A stretch of 64,000 bases of DNA from Asticcacaulis sp. YBE204 (GCF_000495855.1 NZ_AWGF01000010.1:62001-126000); one strand, 5' to 3'. Counted from the stretch's first letter, positions 1 to 10,405 are shown. The notes: generated by a model not told the origin, from the sequence alone. Made by a program: numbers and translations.

Positions 1-130
1 TGCCAAGCCGTCTCGGCTGATGCCATAGAACTCGTCGGTCGTGTCCGACCGGATGACGCTTAGACGCGATTCCGGTCGCTCCCACCGACAGATCCAACAT
101 CTACAGAATTCATAATCAGGCGGCCCCGAT

Positions 131-961
131 TCAGAGCGTCAGGCGCCTGGAATGCGTGAACACCTCAAAACCGTCGGAACGCGCAACGGCAATGAGCGTC
201 AGGTTGGCGGCTTCGGCGACCCGCACCGCCAGCGCCGTGGGCGCAGAAACGGCAATAAGAATGGGCGCACCGATGGCGACGGTTTTCTGAACCATTTCGA
301 CCGACACCCGGCTGCTGAGGATCACGACGCCATTGTGCCCTTTAATCGCGTGTCGCGCCAGAGCCCCGGCCAGCTTGTCGAGCCCATTGTGCCGGCCGAC
401 ATCCTCGCGGATCAGAAAGGCCGCGCTTTCAGGGCACCAGAACGCCGCCGCGTGCGTGGCGCGCGTTTGAGCGCCCAGACTTTGGGCGGCACTGAGCCGC
501 GCCACCGCGTCGATCACGTCCGCACCTGCAATCTGCCGATTCGAGGTCAGCGGTGGCGGGCGTCGAACGGCTTCTTCGAGGCTTTCCACGCCGCACAGGC
601 CGCAGCCGGTCGGACCCGTGCGCAGGCGACGCCGGGTGGAGAGCACCTCGGCCACTTCGGTTTTCAGCCACATCCGGGCTTCGATACCGTGTTCGCCGCT
701 GACGATGTCCAGCCGCCGGATATCGGCGGGTGTCGCGATCAAACCCTCGGTCAGGCTGAATCCGACCGCAAAGTCTTCGAGGTCGGCGGGCGTCGCCATC
801 ATCACCGCTTCGGTCGAGGCATTATAGACGAGCGCCACGGGGGTTTCTTCGGCGATGTCGCGATCGCCATCGGTGAACGCGCCGTCTCGCCACACGCGCC
901 GACCGGCGCGCCGTGACGGCGTGCGGGCAATCGTTTCCGCAAATGACATCGTCTCGGCCAT
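131..961 (-). CDS. fdhD: Formate dehydrogenase accessory sulfurtransferase FdhD
   Basis: FdhD passes sulfur from a cysteine desulfurase to the molybdenum cofactor of formate dehydrogenases, a step required for their activity; it acts in the cytoplasm. The 276-residue protein has the family's normal length. The conserved cysteine loop is present with Cys120 and Cys123 (TGCGLCG), and a DVGRHNGLDK segment typical of the family lies at about residue 187. It is on the same strand as the FdhF/YdeP-type oxidoreductase at 2207-4492 but separated from it by the opposite-strand catalase-like gene, so the two probably work together without being one operon. Identification is firm; the actual client enzyme is inferred from proximity. 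Confidence 0.93.
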   Translation of the reverse strand: MAETMSFAETIARTPSRRAGRRVWRDGAFTDGDRDIAEETPVALVYNASTEAVMMATPADLEDFAVGFSLTEGLIATPADIRRLDIVSGEHGIEARMWLKTEVAEVLSTRRRLRTGPTGCGLCGVESLEEAVRRPPPLTSNRQIAGADVIDAVARLSAAQSLGAQTRATHAAAFWCPESAAFLIREDVGRHNGLDKLAGALARHAIKGHNGVVILSSRVSVEMVQKTVAIGAPILIAVSAPTALAVRVAEAANLTLIAVARSDGFEVFTHSRRLTL

Positions 962-1152
962 GACTCAACCATCCGGCACGTTGCGTCACCATGCAAGACC
1001 GGGCGCCCGCTGCGGATCAAAACCCTATCCGATACTTATTTTCCAGACCGGCGCATGACGCCTTCGCCATCGAAAACTTACCCCGCTTTCGGGCCTCCTG
1101 CGCTGAGGCGCGCGGCTTCCGATCGCGCGCCATCAAACCGAAGGATCACCCC

Positions 1153-2217
1153 ATGTCTGCACCCGTGCCTTATAGCGCCGACCTCGAACAGATCGAGGAC
1201 GACGAAGCCGAGGTCGCGCGCGATCTTGTCGATACCCTGCTCAAGATCAGCAAGAAGACGCATGAGGATTCCGGCCACGGCTGGCGCAGCGTCCACGCCA
1301 AGAGCCACGCTCTGGTGACGGGTAAGCTTGAGGTGCCGGGCAATGCGCCGGACCTGGCGCAAGGCCTGTTTGCGCAGCCCGCTACCTACGACGTAGTACT
1401 GCGTTTTTCCACGACCCCGGGTGATGTGCTGCCCGACAGCGTCTCGACCCCGCGCGGTCTTGCGATAAAGGTACTGGGACTGGACGGCGGCGCAACCCAG
1501 GACTTTGTCATGGTCAATGGCCCGACCTTTCAGGCGCCCAATGCCAAGGCGTTCCTCGCCAATCTCAAACTCCTGGCGGCGACCACCGACAAGGCCGAAG
1601 GCGCCAAGGTCGCCGCATCGGCGGTGCTGCGGGCGACCGAAGGCGCGCTCGAAGCCATGGGCGGCAAGAGCACGATGCTGCGGGCACTAGGCGGAGAACC
1701 GCCGCATCATCCGCTCGGCGAGACCTATTTCGCGCAGGTGCCGATTCGTTACGGCGACTATGTGGCGAAGTTCCGCGTCGTGCCGGTGGCGCCCGAGCTG
1801 ACCGCGCGCAAGGGCGAAAAGATCGATATCACTCATGATCCGCTGGCGCTGCGCAAGGCGATGATCGCGCACTTCGCCGATCAGGGTGGGACGTGGGAGA
1901 TACAGGTTCAACTGTGCACCGATCTTGAGACCATGCCGATTGAAAAAGCCAATGCGGTATGGCCTGAAGACGAAAGTCCCTTCGTGACGGTAGCGACCCT
2001 CGTCGTGCCGCCGCAAGTGGCCTGGTCGGACAAAACCTCTCAGGCGATGGATGACAAGCTCTCGTTCAGCCCGTGGCATCATATCGAGGCGCACCGTCCG
2101 CTGGGGCAGATCATGCGCCTGCGCCGGCCGGCCTATGAGGCGTCGTCGCGCTTCCGCCGCAGTGAAAACGACCAGCCGCTGGCCGAACCGACGGATGTGA
2201 GCGAGCTTAACGCGTAA
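1153..2217 (+). CDS. Catalase-like (heme-dependent peroxidase-like) protein
   Basis: This 354-residue protein resembles the short catalase-related family (y4iL-like), which keeps the catalase fold but is smaller than true catalases. Seen: VLRFSTTPGDVLPDS and TPRGLAIKVLG, the family's version of the heme-pocket strand, and a Trp-His-rich C-terminal part (SFSPWHHIEAHRPLGQIMR). The frame is open upstream to 991, but I chose ATG 1153 because homologous-looking sequence begins there and the upstream translation is unlike protein. It may decompose peroxides or organic hydroperoxides; the substrate cannot be read from sequence. Its 3' end overlaps the convergent oxidoreductase gene by 11 nt. Confidence 0.83.
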   Translation: MSAPVPYSADLEQIEDDEAEVARDLVDTLLKISKKTHEDSGHGWRSVHAKSHALVTGKLEVPGNAPDLAQGLFAQPATYDVVLRFSTTPGDVLPDSVSTPRGLAIKVLGLDGGATQDFVMVNGPTFQAPNAKAFLANLKLLAATTDKAEGAKVAASAVLRATEGALEAMGGKSTMLRALGGEPPHHPLGETYFAQVPIRYGDYVAKFRVVPVAPELTARKGEKIDITHDPLALRKAMIAHFADQGGTWEIQVQLCTDLETMPIEKANAVWPEDESPFVTVATLVVPPQVAWSDKTSQAMDDKLSFSPWHHIEAHRPLGQIMRLRRPAYEASSRFRRSENDQPLAEPTDVSELNA

Positions 2218-4492
2218 GCGGTTTTTCGATGCGCACCGGTATCGATTTCGATGCCGGTGTCTTCGACAGCCGGTCGTGGTGCGTCACCGGCATCAGGACA
2301 TTGCATTCCGGATAATAGGCCGCGATCGTACCCACCGGAATGTCGTAGGGCGTCAGGACCAGCCCGCTCAGTTCGCGGCGGTGGCCGTCCTCGACATCCG
2401 TGACCAGCCGCAGCACATCGCCGACGCTGTATCCGGCGGCGTCGATGTCCTGCGGATTCATGAACAGGATGTCGCGCGTCCCTTCGATGCCGCGAAAGCG
2501 GTCGGAATAGCCGTAGATCGTCGTGTTGAACTGATCGTTGGAGCGCAGGGTGACGAGGCGGTAGCGCCCCGGCCGGTCTTCGAATCCATTGGCGCTGAGC
2601 ACGTCCGGCACGGTGAAGATCGCCTTGTTCGTCTCGGTCTTCCAGATGCGCTCATGCGCCGGATTGCCGCGATAAAAGCCGCCGGGCGTATAGAGGCGGG
2701 CATTGTAGTCGCGGAAATCTTCCGGATAGGTCTGTTCGATCAGGTCGCGGACCAGCGCGTAATCGCCGGTCCATCTTTCCCATTCGACCTTCGGCTGGCC
2801 CGGTAAGGTGGCGCGCGCGATCCCGGCGATGATAGCCAGTTCGCTTTTGACATGCTCCGACGGCGGCTTGCGTTTGCCGATCGAGCCGTGGATGTGGGAA
2901 AAGCTGTCTTCGATGGAGACGGTCTGCGGGCCGGTTGCCTGTGTGTCGATCTCGGCACGACCGAGACACGGCAGGATGAAGGCCGTCTTGCCGGGATAAA
3001 GATGGCTGCGGTTGAGCTTGGTCGAGATCATCACCGTCAGGTCCTGTGCGGGCCAGGCGGCTTCCATGCGGGTCTGATCCGGCACGGCGCGCAGGAGGTT
3101 GCCACCGAGACAGATGAAGGCCTTCACCCTGCCGTCGAACAGGGCTTGGGCTGCTGCCGTGATATTCATGCCGTCCTTAAGCGGCGGCTCGAACCCGAAC
3201 AGGGCCTTGAGCTTGTCGACCGGGATCAGCTCGATCTTTTCGGCGATGCCGACCGTGCGTTGTCCCTGCACGTTGGAGTGCCCGCGCACCGGGCAGATAC
3301 CCGCGCCCAGACGTCCGATATTGCCGCGCATCAGCAGCAGATTGACCAGCATGGCGACGTTGAGATGTCCCTCGGCCTGCTGGGTCAGGCCCATACCGTA
3401 GACACCAATGGCCTTTTCCGCCGCCATATAGATGTCGGCGGCGCGGCGAAGGTCTGTCTCGCTGAGGCCACTTTCCTGTTCGATCTGTACCCACGGCGTG
3501 TAGCGGATTTTCGCCATGAAATCGTCGAAACCCGACGTGTGTTGCTCGATGAAGGCGATGTCGATGACGCGCGCCTTGCCCGCCTTTTGCGCCGCGTCGT
3601 CGGCCTCGACGATGGCCTTGCACAGACCGAGCATGGCCGCGATATCGCCGCCCGATTTGACCTGAAGATAGAGGTCGGAGATCACCGTCTCGTGCCCGGT
3701 GGCCATGGCCACCGCGTCCTGAGGGTTGACGAAGGACACCAGACCCTGTTCGCGGAGGGGATTGAAGGTGACGATCTTCGCGCCGCGTGTCTTGGCGTCC
3801 TGAAGCGGGTGCAGGAAGCGCGGGCTGTTGGTGCCGGGGTTCTGCCCGAAAAAGAAGAAGGCGTCGCAGGCTTCGAGGTCTTCCCACACAACCGTGCCGA
3901 CGGGCGAGCCGATGACCTTTTTCAGGCCGACCGAGGTCGTCTCGTGGCACATGTTCGAGCTTTGCGGCAGGTTGTTCGTACCATAAAGCCGCGCCAGAAG
4001 CGCATAGAGGTAGGCGGCCTCAAGCCCCGCATGACCCGATGAGTAGAAGACGACGCTGTCCGGGTCGAGCGGTTTGAGGATCGCCCCGATTTCAGCAAAG
4101 ACGGCTTCCCACGACACGGGCCTGTAGCTGTCGCTGGCGGCGTCGTAACGCAGCGGATGCGTCAGTCGGCCGAGCTTTTCGAGGTCGTGGTCCTTCCAGT
4201 CGCGGAGCGGCGTGACCTTGTGCGTGTCCCAGAACCCGGGCGTGCAGCGCGCCGAGGTTAGCTCCCAGAGGGTGGCCTTGGCCCCGTTCTCGCAAAACTC
4301 GAACGGGTGGTAATTGGCGGGCTTCGGCCAGGCGCACGACACGCACATGAAGCCCCTCGGCTTGTTCTGGTGCGTAAGGGTGTCGATGACAGCGGGCGAG
4401 GGGCGCTCGCTGAGCAAGGTCGTGGCGATCCCGGCCAGCGAGCCCCAGCCCCCGGCGGGGCCTTCGGAATGTGAAGTGTCGTCAGTCACCAT
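2207..4492 (-). CDS. FdhF/YdeP-family molybdopterin oxidoreductase
   Basis: A 761-residue molybdopterin (bis-MGD) oxidoreductase of the FdhF/YdeP group. Seen: an N-terminal [4Fe-4S] cluster motif with Cys50, Cys53 and Cys67; the NMCHETTSVGL segment expected at the molybdenum site; GQNPGTNSPR and RGNIGRLGAGICPVRGHSNVQG cofactor-binding stretches; and a C-terminal MopB-type dinucleotide-binding domain (LRSNDQFNTTIYGYSDRFRG). No signal peptide is visible, so it is cytoplasmic. No selenocysteine codon is used. Family members such as E. coli YdeP are linked to acid resistance and their substrate is not settled; formate is only one possibility. The nearby fdhD supplies the sulfuration step such enzymes need. 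Confidence 0.9.
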   Translation of the reverse strand: MVTDDTSHSEGPAGGWGSLAGIATTLLSERPSPAVIDTLTHQNKPRGFMCVSCAWPKPANYHPFEFCENGAKATLWELTSARCTPGFWDTHKVTPLRDWKDHDLEKLGRLTHPLRYDAASDSYRPVSWEAVFAEIGAILKPLDPDSVVFYSSGHAGLEAAYLYALLARLYGTNNLPQSSNMCHETTSVGLKKVIGSPVGTVVWEDLEACDAFFFFGQNPGTNSPRFLHPLQDAKTRGAKIVTFNPLREQGLVSFVNPQDAVAMATGHETVISDLYLQVKSGGDIAAMLGLCKAIVEADDAAQKAGKARVIDIAFIEQHTSGFDDFMAKIRYTPWVQIEQESGLSETDLRRAADIYMAAEKAIGVYGMGLTQQAEGHLNVAMLVNLLLMRGNIGRLGAGICPVRGHSNVQGQRTVGIAEKIELIPVDKLKALFGFEPPLKDGMNITAAAQALFDGRVKAFICLGGNLLRAVPDQTRMEAAWPAQDLTVMISTKLNRSHLYPGKTAFILPCLGRAEIDTQATGPQTVSIEDSFSHIHGSIGKRKPPSEHVKSELAIIAGIARATLPGQPKVEWERWTGDYALVRDLIEQTYPEDFRDYNARLYTPGGFYRGNPAHERIWKTETNKAIFTVPDVLSANGFEDRPGRYRLVTLRSNDQFNTTIYGYSDRFRGIEGTRDILFMNPQDIDAAGYSVGDVLRLVTDVEDGHRRELSGLVLTPYDIPVGTIAAYYPECNVLMPVTHHDRLSKTPASKSIPVRIEKPLTR

Positions 4493-4534
4493 GTAATCCT
4501 TTGAAGCTTGGTCACGAACAAGGCATTTAAGGTC

Positions 4535-5650
4535 TCAGGTGAATGCGGTTTTCGGAATGTGGGTGATCCGGCACGCCAGATCGGCTTCACCTGAGGCCAC
4601 GACATAGACCTCGCCCCCGTCGGCGATACCGGTCGTAAAGACGACATCCCTCAGATACATCTGATGCTCGATGGGCTGCGTCAGATCTGGGGCAGCCTCC
4701 AAAATCGCCTGTTTACCGGTCTCAATCGTCAGGCCGGGGTCTTCCTTATCAAGAATCGACCAGTAGGTGCGATAGATGCCGACGATTTCTTTGGGCTCGA
4801 CGCCATGCCACAGGGTCAGCCAGCCCTTGTCGGTCAGGATCGGCGGGGTGCCGCCCCCCATCCGTTCCATGGTAATCGTGCCGGAATGAGCGCGGATGCC
4901 CGGCTTCTCATAAGGCTTCCAGTGCAGGGCGTCGGGCGACGTCGCCAGATTGATCGACGGCCCGGCACGCCAGTCACTGCCCGGCGGATAGGCGAAATAG
5001 AGCGAGCCGAGCGGCCGCGTCTGCGCCCAGTACTGGCCATCGATCAGGCCTTCGAAGATCAGCATGTCCTTGTTCTGATGGTCGAGGACGATACCCTCGA
5101 ACGTCCAGTCGAGGCCGTTGGTCGAGCTGTAGAGGCAGGTCGAATGCCGCTCCGGACTGACCGAGCAGGTCGTCATCAGCCAGCGGTCGCCGACCTGGCT
5201 TATGCGGGCGTCCTCGACGCCGTAGCATTGAAAACTGAACTGCGGCTGGATCGCCTTGTCGTAATGCAGTTCGACGATATCGAGCCCGTCGGGCGTCAGC
5301 TCGACCGGCAGCAGCCAGGACAGGGAGGTGAGGGCCATGACCTTCCACGCACCACCGTGCAGGGTAAACTTGCGCGGGTCGGCGGTGTCGGCATGCTCCA
5401 CCGGCCAGGCGTCGAGCATATAACGGTTGTTGTCCCAGCGAATGGCATGGACGTGACCGTCGATGATCGGCGTGCGCAGCGCTTCGGCGACGCGCACCAT
5501 CATCAGTAGATTGCCGTTGGCCAAACGCAGCAGACCCGGATTGAAGACGCCCAGAATATAGGTCTCGGCATCGAAATGCCCGGCCAGCGGCGAGCGGGAC
5601 AGATCGATGTCGTCGGGCACCAGAACGAGGCGGTCAATATCAAATTTCAT
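4535..5650 (-). CDS. Glycoside hydrolase family 130-like (mannoside phosphorylase-like) protein
   Basis: The 371-residue sequence has the look of a five-bladed beta-propeller GH130 protein: GVFNPGLLRLANGNLLMMVR near residue 32, EDARISQVGDRWLMT near 150, an RAHSGTITMERMGGGTPPIL stretch near 255 and LTLWHGVE near 280. Characterised GH130 enzymes phosphorolyse or hydrolyse beta-mannosides; which applies here is not decidable by eye. It has no signal peptide and so is presumably cytoplasmic. It lies 42 nt downstream of the oxidoreductase start region on the same strand and 108 nt from the upstream hydrolase gene. A loosely related arabinanase-like propeller is the main alternative. Confidence 0.72.
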   Translation of the reverse strand: MKFDIDRLVLVPDDIDLSRSPLAGHFDAETYILGVFNPGLLRLANGNLLMMVRVAEALRTPIIDGHVHAIRWDNNRYMLDAWPVEHADTADPRKFTLHGGAWKVMALTSLSWLLPVELTPDGLDIVELHYDKAIQPQFSFQCYGVEDARISQVGDRWLMTTCSVSPERHSTCLYSSTNGLDWTFEGIVLDHQNKDMLIFEGLIDGQYWAQTRPLGSLYFAYPPGSDWRAGPSINLATSPDALHWKPYEKPGIRAHSGTITMERMGGGTPPILTDKGWLTLWHGVEPKEIVGIYRTYWSILDKEDPGLTIETGKQAILEAAPDLTQPIEHQMYLRDVVFTTGIADGGEVYVVASGEADLACRITHIPKTAFT

Positions 5651-5758
5651 GCTGTCTCACCGAACTGTGCGACACCAAACAGGGCGCGCCGCAAATCTGC
5701 GCGAACCTGCCTGCCACGGCGTAAACGTAACACTGGACTAAGGCTGCTGTTCGCAAGC

Positions 5759-6892
5759 CTAGCGTACGATCGAAGTCGTTGCGAAGGCTGAAATAGCTGC
5801 ATTATAGTCCTCAAACCGTTCCAGGAATCCCATATGATTGGCGTCCTCAACCTTCAGCAAGCTACCGCGAGGGGCAATGGACGCAATGGTTTCGCTGGCC
5901 TCTACTTTGGTGACGAGATCGACCTTGCCGCCGATGGCGAGGACCGGCACGGTGGAACCTGCAAGGGCCTCAGTGGCATCCCAGTGGAACATGGACAGGT
6001 TGCCAAGCGCCTGTGCACCGGGCGAATTACGGGTGCTAAGGAGGGCTGTGTGTTCGAGCTGGCTGTGCGTGACGCTCGATCCGAAGCCGATCCGGTTGGC
6101 CAGGTGCGACATACCGTTAAAATAACTCTGCCAGCCGCTTAGCCACGCCAGTGGCGTCAGCCAGCGCGTGATCATCATCATCGGCTCGATCAACGGCTTT
6201 TGCAGCGCCAGAACGAGTTTCGAGAGGATCATGGTCTTAAGCGGGTTGGTATAGCTTGTGTTGAGCAGGACGACACCGGCGACGCGAGCCTCGAAAAACT
6301 CGGGATAATCGCGCGCCAGGGTCTGGGTCGTCATCCCGCCGATGCTATGGCTGACCAAGATGACCTTGTCGTAGGACACCTGTTCGATCAGGTGTTTCAG
6401 ATTGGCGGCAAAGGCCGGCAGGTTGACACCGTCCTCACCCGGTTTCGACATGCCCATGCCGGGCAAGTCCCAAGTTACGACATTAAAGGCGGAAGATAGG
6501 TCTTGCTTGGCATAGCCCCAGATGGTGCTGTCCAAACCCCATCCATGCGTCAGAATAAGGGTAGGCAAGGTTTTCGACCCGTGCGATTCTACATAGAGCG
6601 AAGCGCCATTGACGCCTGCCATCTGACGGCTATTTTTTCGTTCTGTATCGAGCACCCGGCGGTCGCGTTTCGACAACAGCGGCTTGACGATCATTCCGCC
6701 GACTACAGACCAGAGCAGCAGGACCGCAGCGGTCCAGAGCTGCCAGTCTTCCCGTACCCGGATCAGGTCACCGTCGACGCTACGTAAAAGGTCGCCCTCG
6801 TACCAGGACCACCCGAGATAGATCAGGGCGGCCAATAGGGCCCAGGACAATAGCGACGTGAAGAAACGCGCGAATAAAATGAGAGGCATCAT
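5759..6892 (-). CDS. Membrane-anchored alpha/beta hydrolase
   Basis: A 377-residue alpha/beta-hydrolase. Two hydrophobic segments (about residues 5-27 and 52-70) should anchor it in the membrane; the hydrolase domain follows from about residue 90. Seen: the oxyanion strand LILTHGWGLDS, the nucleophile elbow SHSIGG with its serine, an acid in GGKVDLVTK and the catalytic histidine in EDANHMGF. That is a complete Ser-Asp-His triad. It begins 17 nt after the lipase-like gene at 6910-7590, so the two form a likely operon. Substrate unknown: esterase, lipase or C-C hydrolase are all possible. Confidence 0.82.
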   Translation of the reverse strand: MMPLILFARFFTSLLSWALLAALIYLGWSWYEGDLLRSVDGDLIRVREDWQLWTAAVLLLWSVVGGMIVKPLLSKRDRRVLDTERKNSRQMAGVNGASLYVESHGSKTLPTLILTHGWGLDSTIWGYAKQDLSSAFNVVTWDLPGMGMSKPGEDGVNLPAFAANLKHLIEQVSYDKVILVSHSIGGMTTQTLARDYPEFFEARVAGVVLLNTSYTNPLKTMILSKLVLALQKPLIEPMMMITRWLTPLAWLSGWQSYFNGMSHLANRIGFGSSVTHSQLEHTALLSTRNSPGAQALGNLSMFHWDATEALAGSTVPVLAIGGKVDLVTKVEASETIASIAPRGSLLKVEDANHMGFLERFEDYNAAISAFATTSIVR

Positions 6893-6909
6893 ATATCCTG
6901 AGAATAGAC

Positions 6910-7590
6910 CTATGCGGCCAGCGCCGCTGAGGCACGGGGACGCAACAGATGCAAAAAGTGCCCCTGCTGAAGGAACCTAACGGTTTGGAGGAGGGCGAGA
7001 GGATCGTGCATCATGCTGTCGTGCGACGTCGGCAGGACGATGTGGTCCGTCATCTGAGCGATCTTTGTGCGTCCAACGCTGATCTTGCCGTCATGGGGCG
7101 GCGGTACGAAGAACAGCGGAAGCAAGTCGAAAGAGACGCAACCGGCGATGATGCCGACCTCATAGTCGACATGGTGAGGGAGGTGCGTGGCAAAGCCATC
7201 CGATCCAGTGCCTGATTGCCGGGCGGCGGGCCCGTAGAGCCAGCTGAACAGCGGGTTTCGACGAAAGACCTCCAGGGTTTCGCTACCGTGGAGGCCGGGA
7301 GCCTGCATGACCACCCTTCCCAGATTGTCGAGACGACGGCCCTGCAAAAAGGCGTGGAGGAGTACGCCACCCAGCGAATGCGTGACAAAATGCAATTTCG
7401 ACCCGTCAGCCGCCAAGGCGTTGATCTGGGGTGCGATGTGGTCTGCGATCAGGTTTTCCATCGGCAATAGCGTCGATGGATAGGTCACCTGTGCAACCTC
7501 ATAGCCAGCCGTAGCCACCGCAGCCGCAATAAAACGCATATGATACGGCGTTTCGGCAAGGCCGTGAATCAATATTGCTTTATCCGCCAC
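6910..7590 (-). CDS. Alpha/beta hydrolase (EstA/lipase-like)
   Basis: A 226-residue hydrolase starting directly with the beta-strand AILIHGLAETPYHM, followed by the nucleophile elbow THSLGG (Ser about residue 92) and a C-terminal PTSHDSMMHDP that can carry the catalytic histidine. The domain order and small size match cytoplasmic triacylglycerol-esterase/lipase-like proteins of the kind that open with a HGL loop. It is the first gene of a two-gene unit with the membrane-anchored hydrolase downstream. The intergenic DNA to the divergent katE (7591-7787) is AT-rich and must hold both promoters; I could not pick reliable boxes. Confidence 0.8.
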   Translation of the reverse strand: MADKAILIHGLAETPYHMRFIAAAVATAGYEVAQVTYPSTLLPMENLIADHIAPQINALAADGSKLHFVTHSLGGVLLHAFLQGRRLDNLGRVVMQAPGLHGSETLEVFRRNPLFSWLYGPAARQSGTGSDGFATHLPHHVDYEVGIIAGCVSFDLLPLFFVPPPHDGKISVGRTKIAQMTDHIVLPTSHDSMMHDPLALLQTVRFLQQGHFLHLLRPRASAALAA

Positions 7591-7787
7591 GATTTACCCC
7601 ATTATCTATTGAATAAGCTCTTCATAATGAAGGTTATATAAAGACGACATACCGATATCAGAAGTCATCGGAGAAAACGGGAAATAAATAACCGATGTGA
7701 TTATTGTATTTTGATCTGCCTCCATCTTGACCCTTTAAGCTGCCTGTGACCCCTTTTGCGCCATAATCTGGAAATGCAGGGGGTCCC

Positions 7788-9932
7788 ATGCCAAAGTCAA
7801 AATCCACAAATTCCGATGTTGTTGCGAGTGAATCAGTGCTTGAAACCGTCGGCGCCGGTGGCGAAACCCATCAGCAGGCGTCAGGCGGCTCATCTGTCCT
7901 GACGACTGATCAGGGCATGCCCGTCTCCGATAATCAGAACTCGCTGCGTGTGGGCTTGCGTGGGCCGATGGCCATGGAAGATCAGGTCTATCGCGAGAAG
8001 ATGTTTCACTTCGACCATGAGCGCATCCCGGAACGGGTCGTTCATGCGCGTGGCTATGGCGCTCACGGCTTTTTCGAGACCTATGACAGCCTGGCCGATG
8101 TGACATCGGCGGACCTGTTTCAACGCGCCGGCGAAAAAACCCCGGTCTTCACGCGCTTCTCGACGGTCGCCGGCAATAAGGGCTCGTTCGATCTCGCGCG
8201 TGATGTCCGTGGCTTTGCGGTCAAGTTCTACACTCAGGAAGGCAACTGGGATCTGGTCGGCAACAACATCCCGGTCTTCTTCATTCAGGACCCGATCAAG
8301 TTTCCCGACCTGGTGCACGCCGCCAAACAGGAACCAGATCGCGACTTTCCGCAAGCTCAGACCGCTCACGACAATTTCTGGGACTTCATCTCACTGATGC
8401 CAGAGTCCATGCACATGATAATGTGGACCATGTCGGACCGGGCTATCCCGCGCGGCTTCCGCTTCATGGAAGGCTTCGGCGTCCATACCTTCCGCATGGT
8501 TGATGCCGAGGGCAAGTCGACCTTCGTCAAGTTCCACTGGCGGCCCAAGCTCGGTATGCAGTCCGTCGTGTGGAACGAAGCCGTCAAGATCAACGGCGCC
8601 GATCCCGACTTCCACCGCCGCGACCTGTGGAACGCCATCTCGAAGGGCGAGTTTCCGGAATGGGAGCTGGGGCTGCAACTGTTCGACGAAGACTTCGCCA
8701 ACAGTTTTGCCTTCGACGTGCTGGATTCGACCAAGCTCATCCCCGAAGAACTGGTGCCGCTGCGCATTGTCGGGCGTCTGGTCCTCGACCGCCTGCCGGA
8801 TAACTTCTTCGCCGAGACTGAGCAGGTCGCCTTCTGCACGCAGAACATCGTCCCAGGCCTCGACTTCAGCAACGATCCTTTGCTGCAAGGGCGGAATTTT
8901 TCCTATCTCGACACCCAGATCAAGCGTCTGGGCGGTCCGAACTTTACGCACCTGCCGATCAATGCGCCGAAGTGCCCCTTCGCGCACTTCCAGCAGGACG
9001 GCCACATGGCCTATCATAACCCCAAGGGTCGCGTGAACTACGAACCCAATTCGTGGACGCCGGCGCTGGGCGCCGAGCCCGGGCCGCGCGAAACGCCGAT
9101 GGGCTTCAAGACCTTCCCCGAAGACGCGTCGGGTGCAAAGCTCCGCATCCGTCCGGACAGCTTCGCCGACCACTACAGTCAGGCGCGGCAGTTCTATCTC
9201 AGCCAGACCCTGATCGAGCAGGGTCACATCCAGAACGCCCTCATCTTCGAACTTAGCCGCGTCGAACGCCCGGACATCCGCCTGCGCATCGTCTCACACC
9301 TGCTTAATATCGACGCCGAACTGGCCACCCAGGTCGCCAGCGGCCTGGGCATCGCCGAGCTTCCGGCGCCCGCCCCGTCGGCGGTTGCGCCGAATATGGA
9401 CCTGCCCCTGTCCGACGCCCTGAGCATCCAGAAGAAAAACCCGAAGGTCCTGACGGGTCGCAAGTTCGGAATCTTCGTCACGGATGGCGCCGATGCGAGC
9501 CTCGTCAACGGCCTGAGCGCTGCGGCGATCAAGGCCGGGGCGGCGGTCGAATATATCGCCCCCGTCATCGGCGGCGTCGAACTGAGCGACGGCACGTGGC
9601 TGGCCGCCCAGTACAAGATCGACGGCGGCCCTTCGGTCCTGTTCGATTTCGTGGCGGTCATCGCTTCGGCCAATGGAGCAGCAAGAGCGGCCAAGGTCCC
9701 GGCGGCCAGAGATTTCGTGTCGGACGCCTTCGGGCACTTCAAGTTCCTCGCCTATTCGCCGGAGGTCAAACCGCTGCTGGTCAAGGCCGGGATCGTCGAA
9801 GACCTCGACGAGGCCTGTGTGGAGCTGTCCTCGGCCAAGGCGGTCAAGGCCTTTGTCGAGGCCTGTAAGGACATCCGCCACTGGACGCGCGAAGCCGGGC
9901 TGATGGAGGCCATGAACGGCGGCACGCCCTGA
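7788..9932 (+). CDS. katE: Large-subunit catalase (HPII/KatE type)
   Basis: Decomposes hydrogen peroxide in the cytoplasm. At 714 residues it belongs to the large-subunit clade with a C-terminal flavodoxin/DJ-1-like domain, seen here from about residue 560 ([18 protein letters not shown]). Catalytic elements are intact: distal histidine in [12 protein letters not shown], distal asparagine in [17 protein letters not shown], and the proximal heme tyrosine in [10 protein letters not shown]. The hydrophilic N-terminal extension contains the ALTTDQG-like segment usual for this clade. The start at 7788 follows a GGGGG ribosome-binding stretch. It heads a run of likely stress genes (10048-11150). 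I found no EcfG-type GGAAC-N16-CGTT promoter upstream. Confidence 0.96.
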   Translation: MPKSKSTNSDVVASESVLETVGAGGETHQQASGGSSVLTTDQGMPVSDNQNSLRVGLRGPMAMEDQVYREKMFHFDHERIPERVVHARGYGAHGFFETYDSLADVTSADLFQRAGEKTPVFTRFSTVAGNKGSFDLARDVRGFAVKFYTQEGNWDLVGNNIPVFFIQDPIKFPDLVHAAKQEPDRDFPQAQTAHDNFWDFISLMPESMHMIMWTMSDRAIPRGFRFMEGFGVHTFRMVDAEGKSTFVKFHWRPKLGMQSVVWNEAVKINGADPDFHRRDLWNAISKGEFPEWELGLQLFDEDFANSFAFDVLDSTKLIPEELVPLRIVGRLVLDRLPDNFFAETEQVAFCTQNIVPGLDFSNDPLLQGRNFSYLDTQIKRLGGPNFTHLPINAPKCPFAHFQQDGHMAYHNPKGRVNYEPNSWTPALGAEPGPRETPMGFKTFPEDASGAKLRIRPDSFADHYSQARQFYLSQTLIEQGHIQNALIFELSRVERPDIRLRIVSHLLNIDAELATQVASGLGIAELPAPAPSAVAPNMDLPLSDALSIQKKNPKVLTGRKFGIFVTDGADASLVNGLSAAAIKAGAAVEYIAPVIGGVELSDGTWLAAQYKIDGGPSVLFDFVAVIASANGAARAAKVPAARDFVSDAFGHFKFLAYSPEVKPLLVKAGIVEDLDEACVELSSAKAVKAFVEACKDIRHWTREAGLMEAMNGGTP

Positions 9933-10047
9933 TGGGCGCATCTGTTGTCTGCGGGCGTATTGAAATTCGATCAGGCGGATGCGGACCTGATCGGCACTGA
10001 CGACATGCCGTGGTCAGCGCACAAGTCGCACACTTGAAGGAGCGAAT

Positions 10048-10284
10048 ATGAGCTACGAGCAAAATCAATCGCAGAGCCAGACTCCCTTTGAGGAGAACAA
10101 GCTTACACCGCAAGCAAGTCCTGTGGATGGCGAAACCGAAACCACGCCCTCGGCCGACCCGCTCGCTGACATTGCGACGAACGGCGAAGATCAGCCGGTC
10201 GGTACTGATCCTGCGGACATCGATGTCGAAGATGAGGAAGACGACGTCGACGTCGACAGCGAGGACGACCTCGAAGAGGAATAA
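10048..10284 (+). CDS. Small acidic, probably disordered protein
   Basis: A 78-residue protein with no family I recognise. The first half is rich in Gln, Ser, Thr and Pro; the last 25 residues are almost all Asp and Glu. No hydrophobic segment or cysteine is present, so it should be soluble and intrinsically disordered. A GAAGGAGC ribosome-binding site precedes the ATG. It lies between katE and the YciE/F-like gene on the same strand. A role in metal binding or as a stress-induced hydrophilin is conceivable but is inference only. Confidence 0.6.
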   Translation: MSYEQNQSQSQTPFEENKLTPQASPVDGETETTPSADPLADIATNGEDQPVGTDPADIDVEDEEDDVDVDSEDDLEEE

Positions 10285-10405
10285 ACTTTGCCTCGGTGGC
10301 GAAGACCCCGCTGATAGTTTTCTGACGCGTTAGACCTGTAGCCCGAATATTTTTTTGCACGAGGTCACCATAATTTTCCGTCCCCCACAACTAATGGAGC
10401 TCAAC

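Noticed and set aside
1-63. Twenty open codons on the plus strand ending in TAG at 61-63
   Set aside because: Could be the tail of a gene cut by the window edge, but 20 residues (AIELVGRVRPDDA at the end) are too few to identify, and the opposite strand is open as well.
2852-4042. A 396-codon plus-strand frame inside the oxidoreductase gene
   Set aside because: Fully antisense to a gene with intact Fe-S and molybdopterin motifs; its protein looks like a shadow translation.
7591-7787. EcfG (general stress response) promoter for katE
   Set aside because: No GGAAC-N16/17-CGTT pattern is present in the katE upstream region, nor obviously before the neighbouring stress genes.
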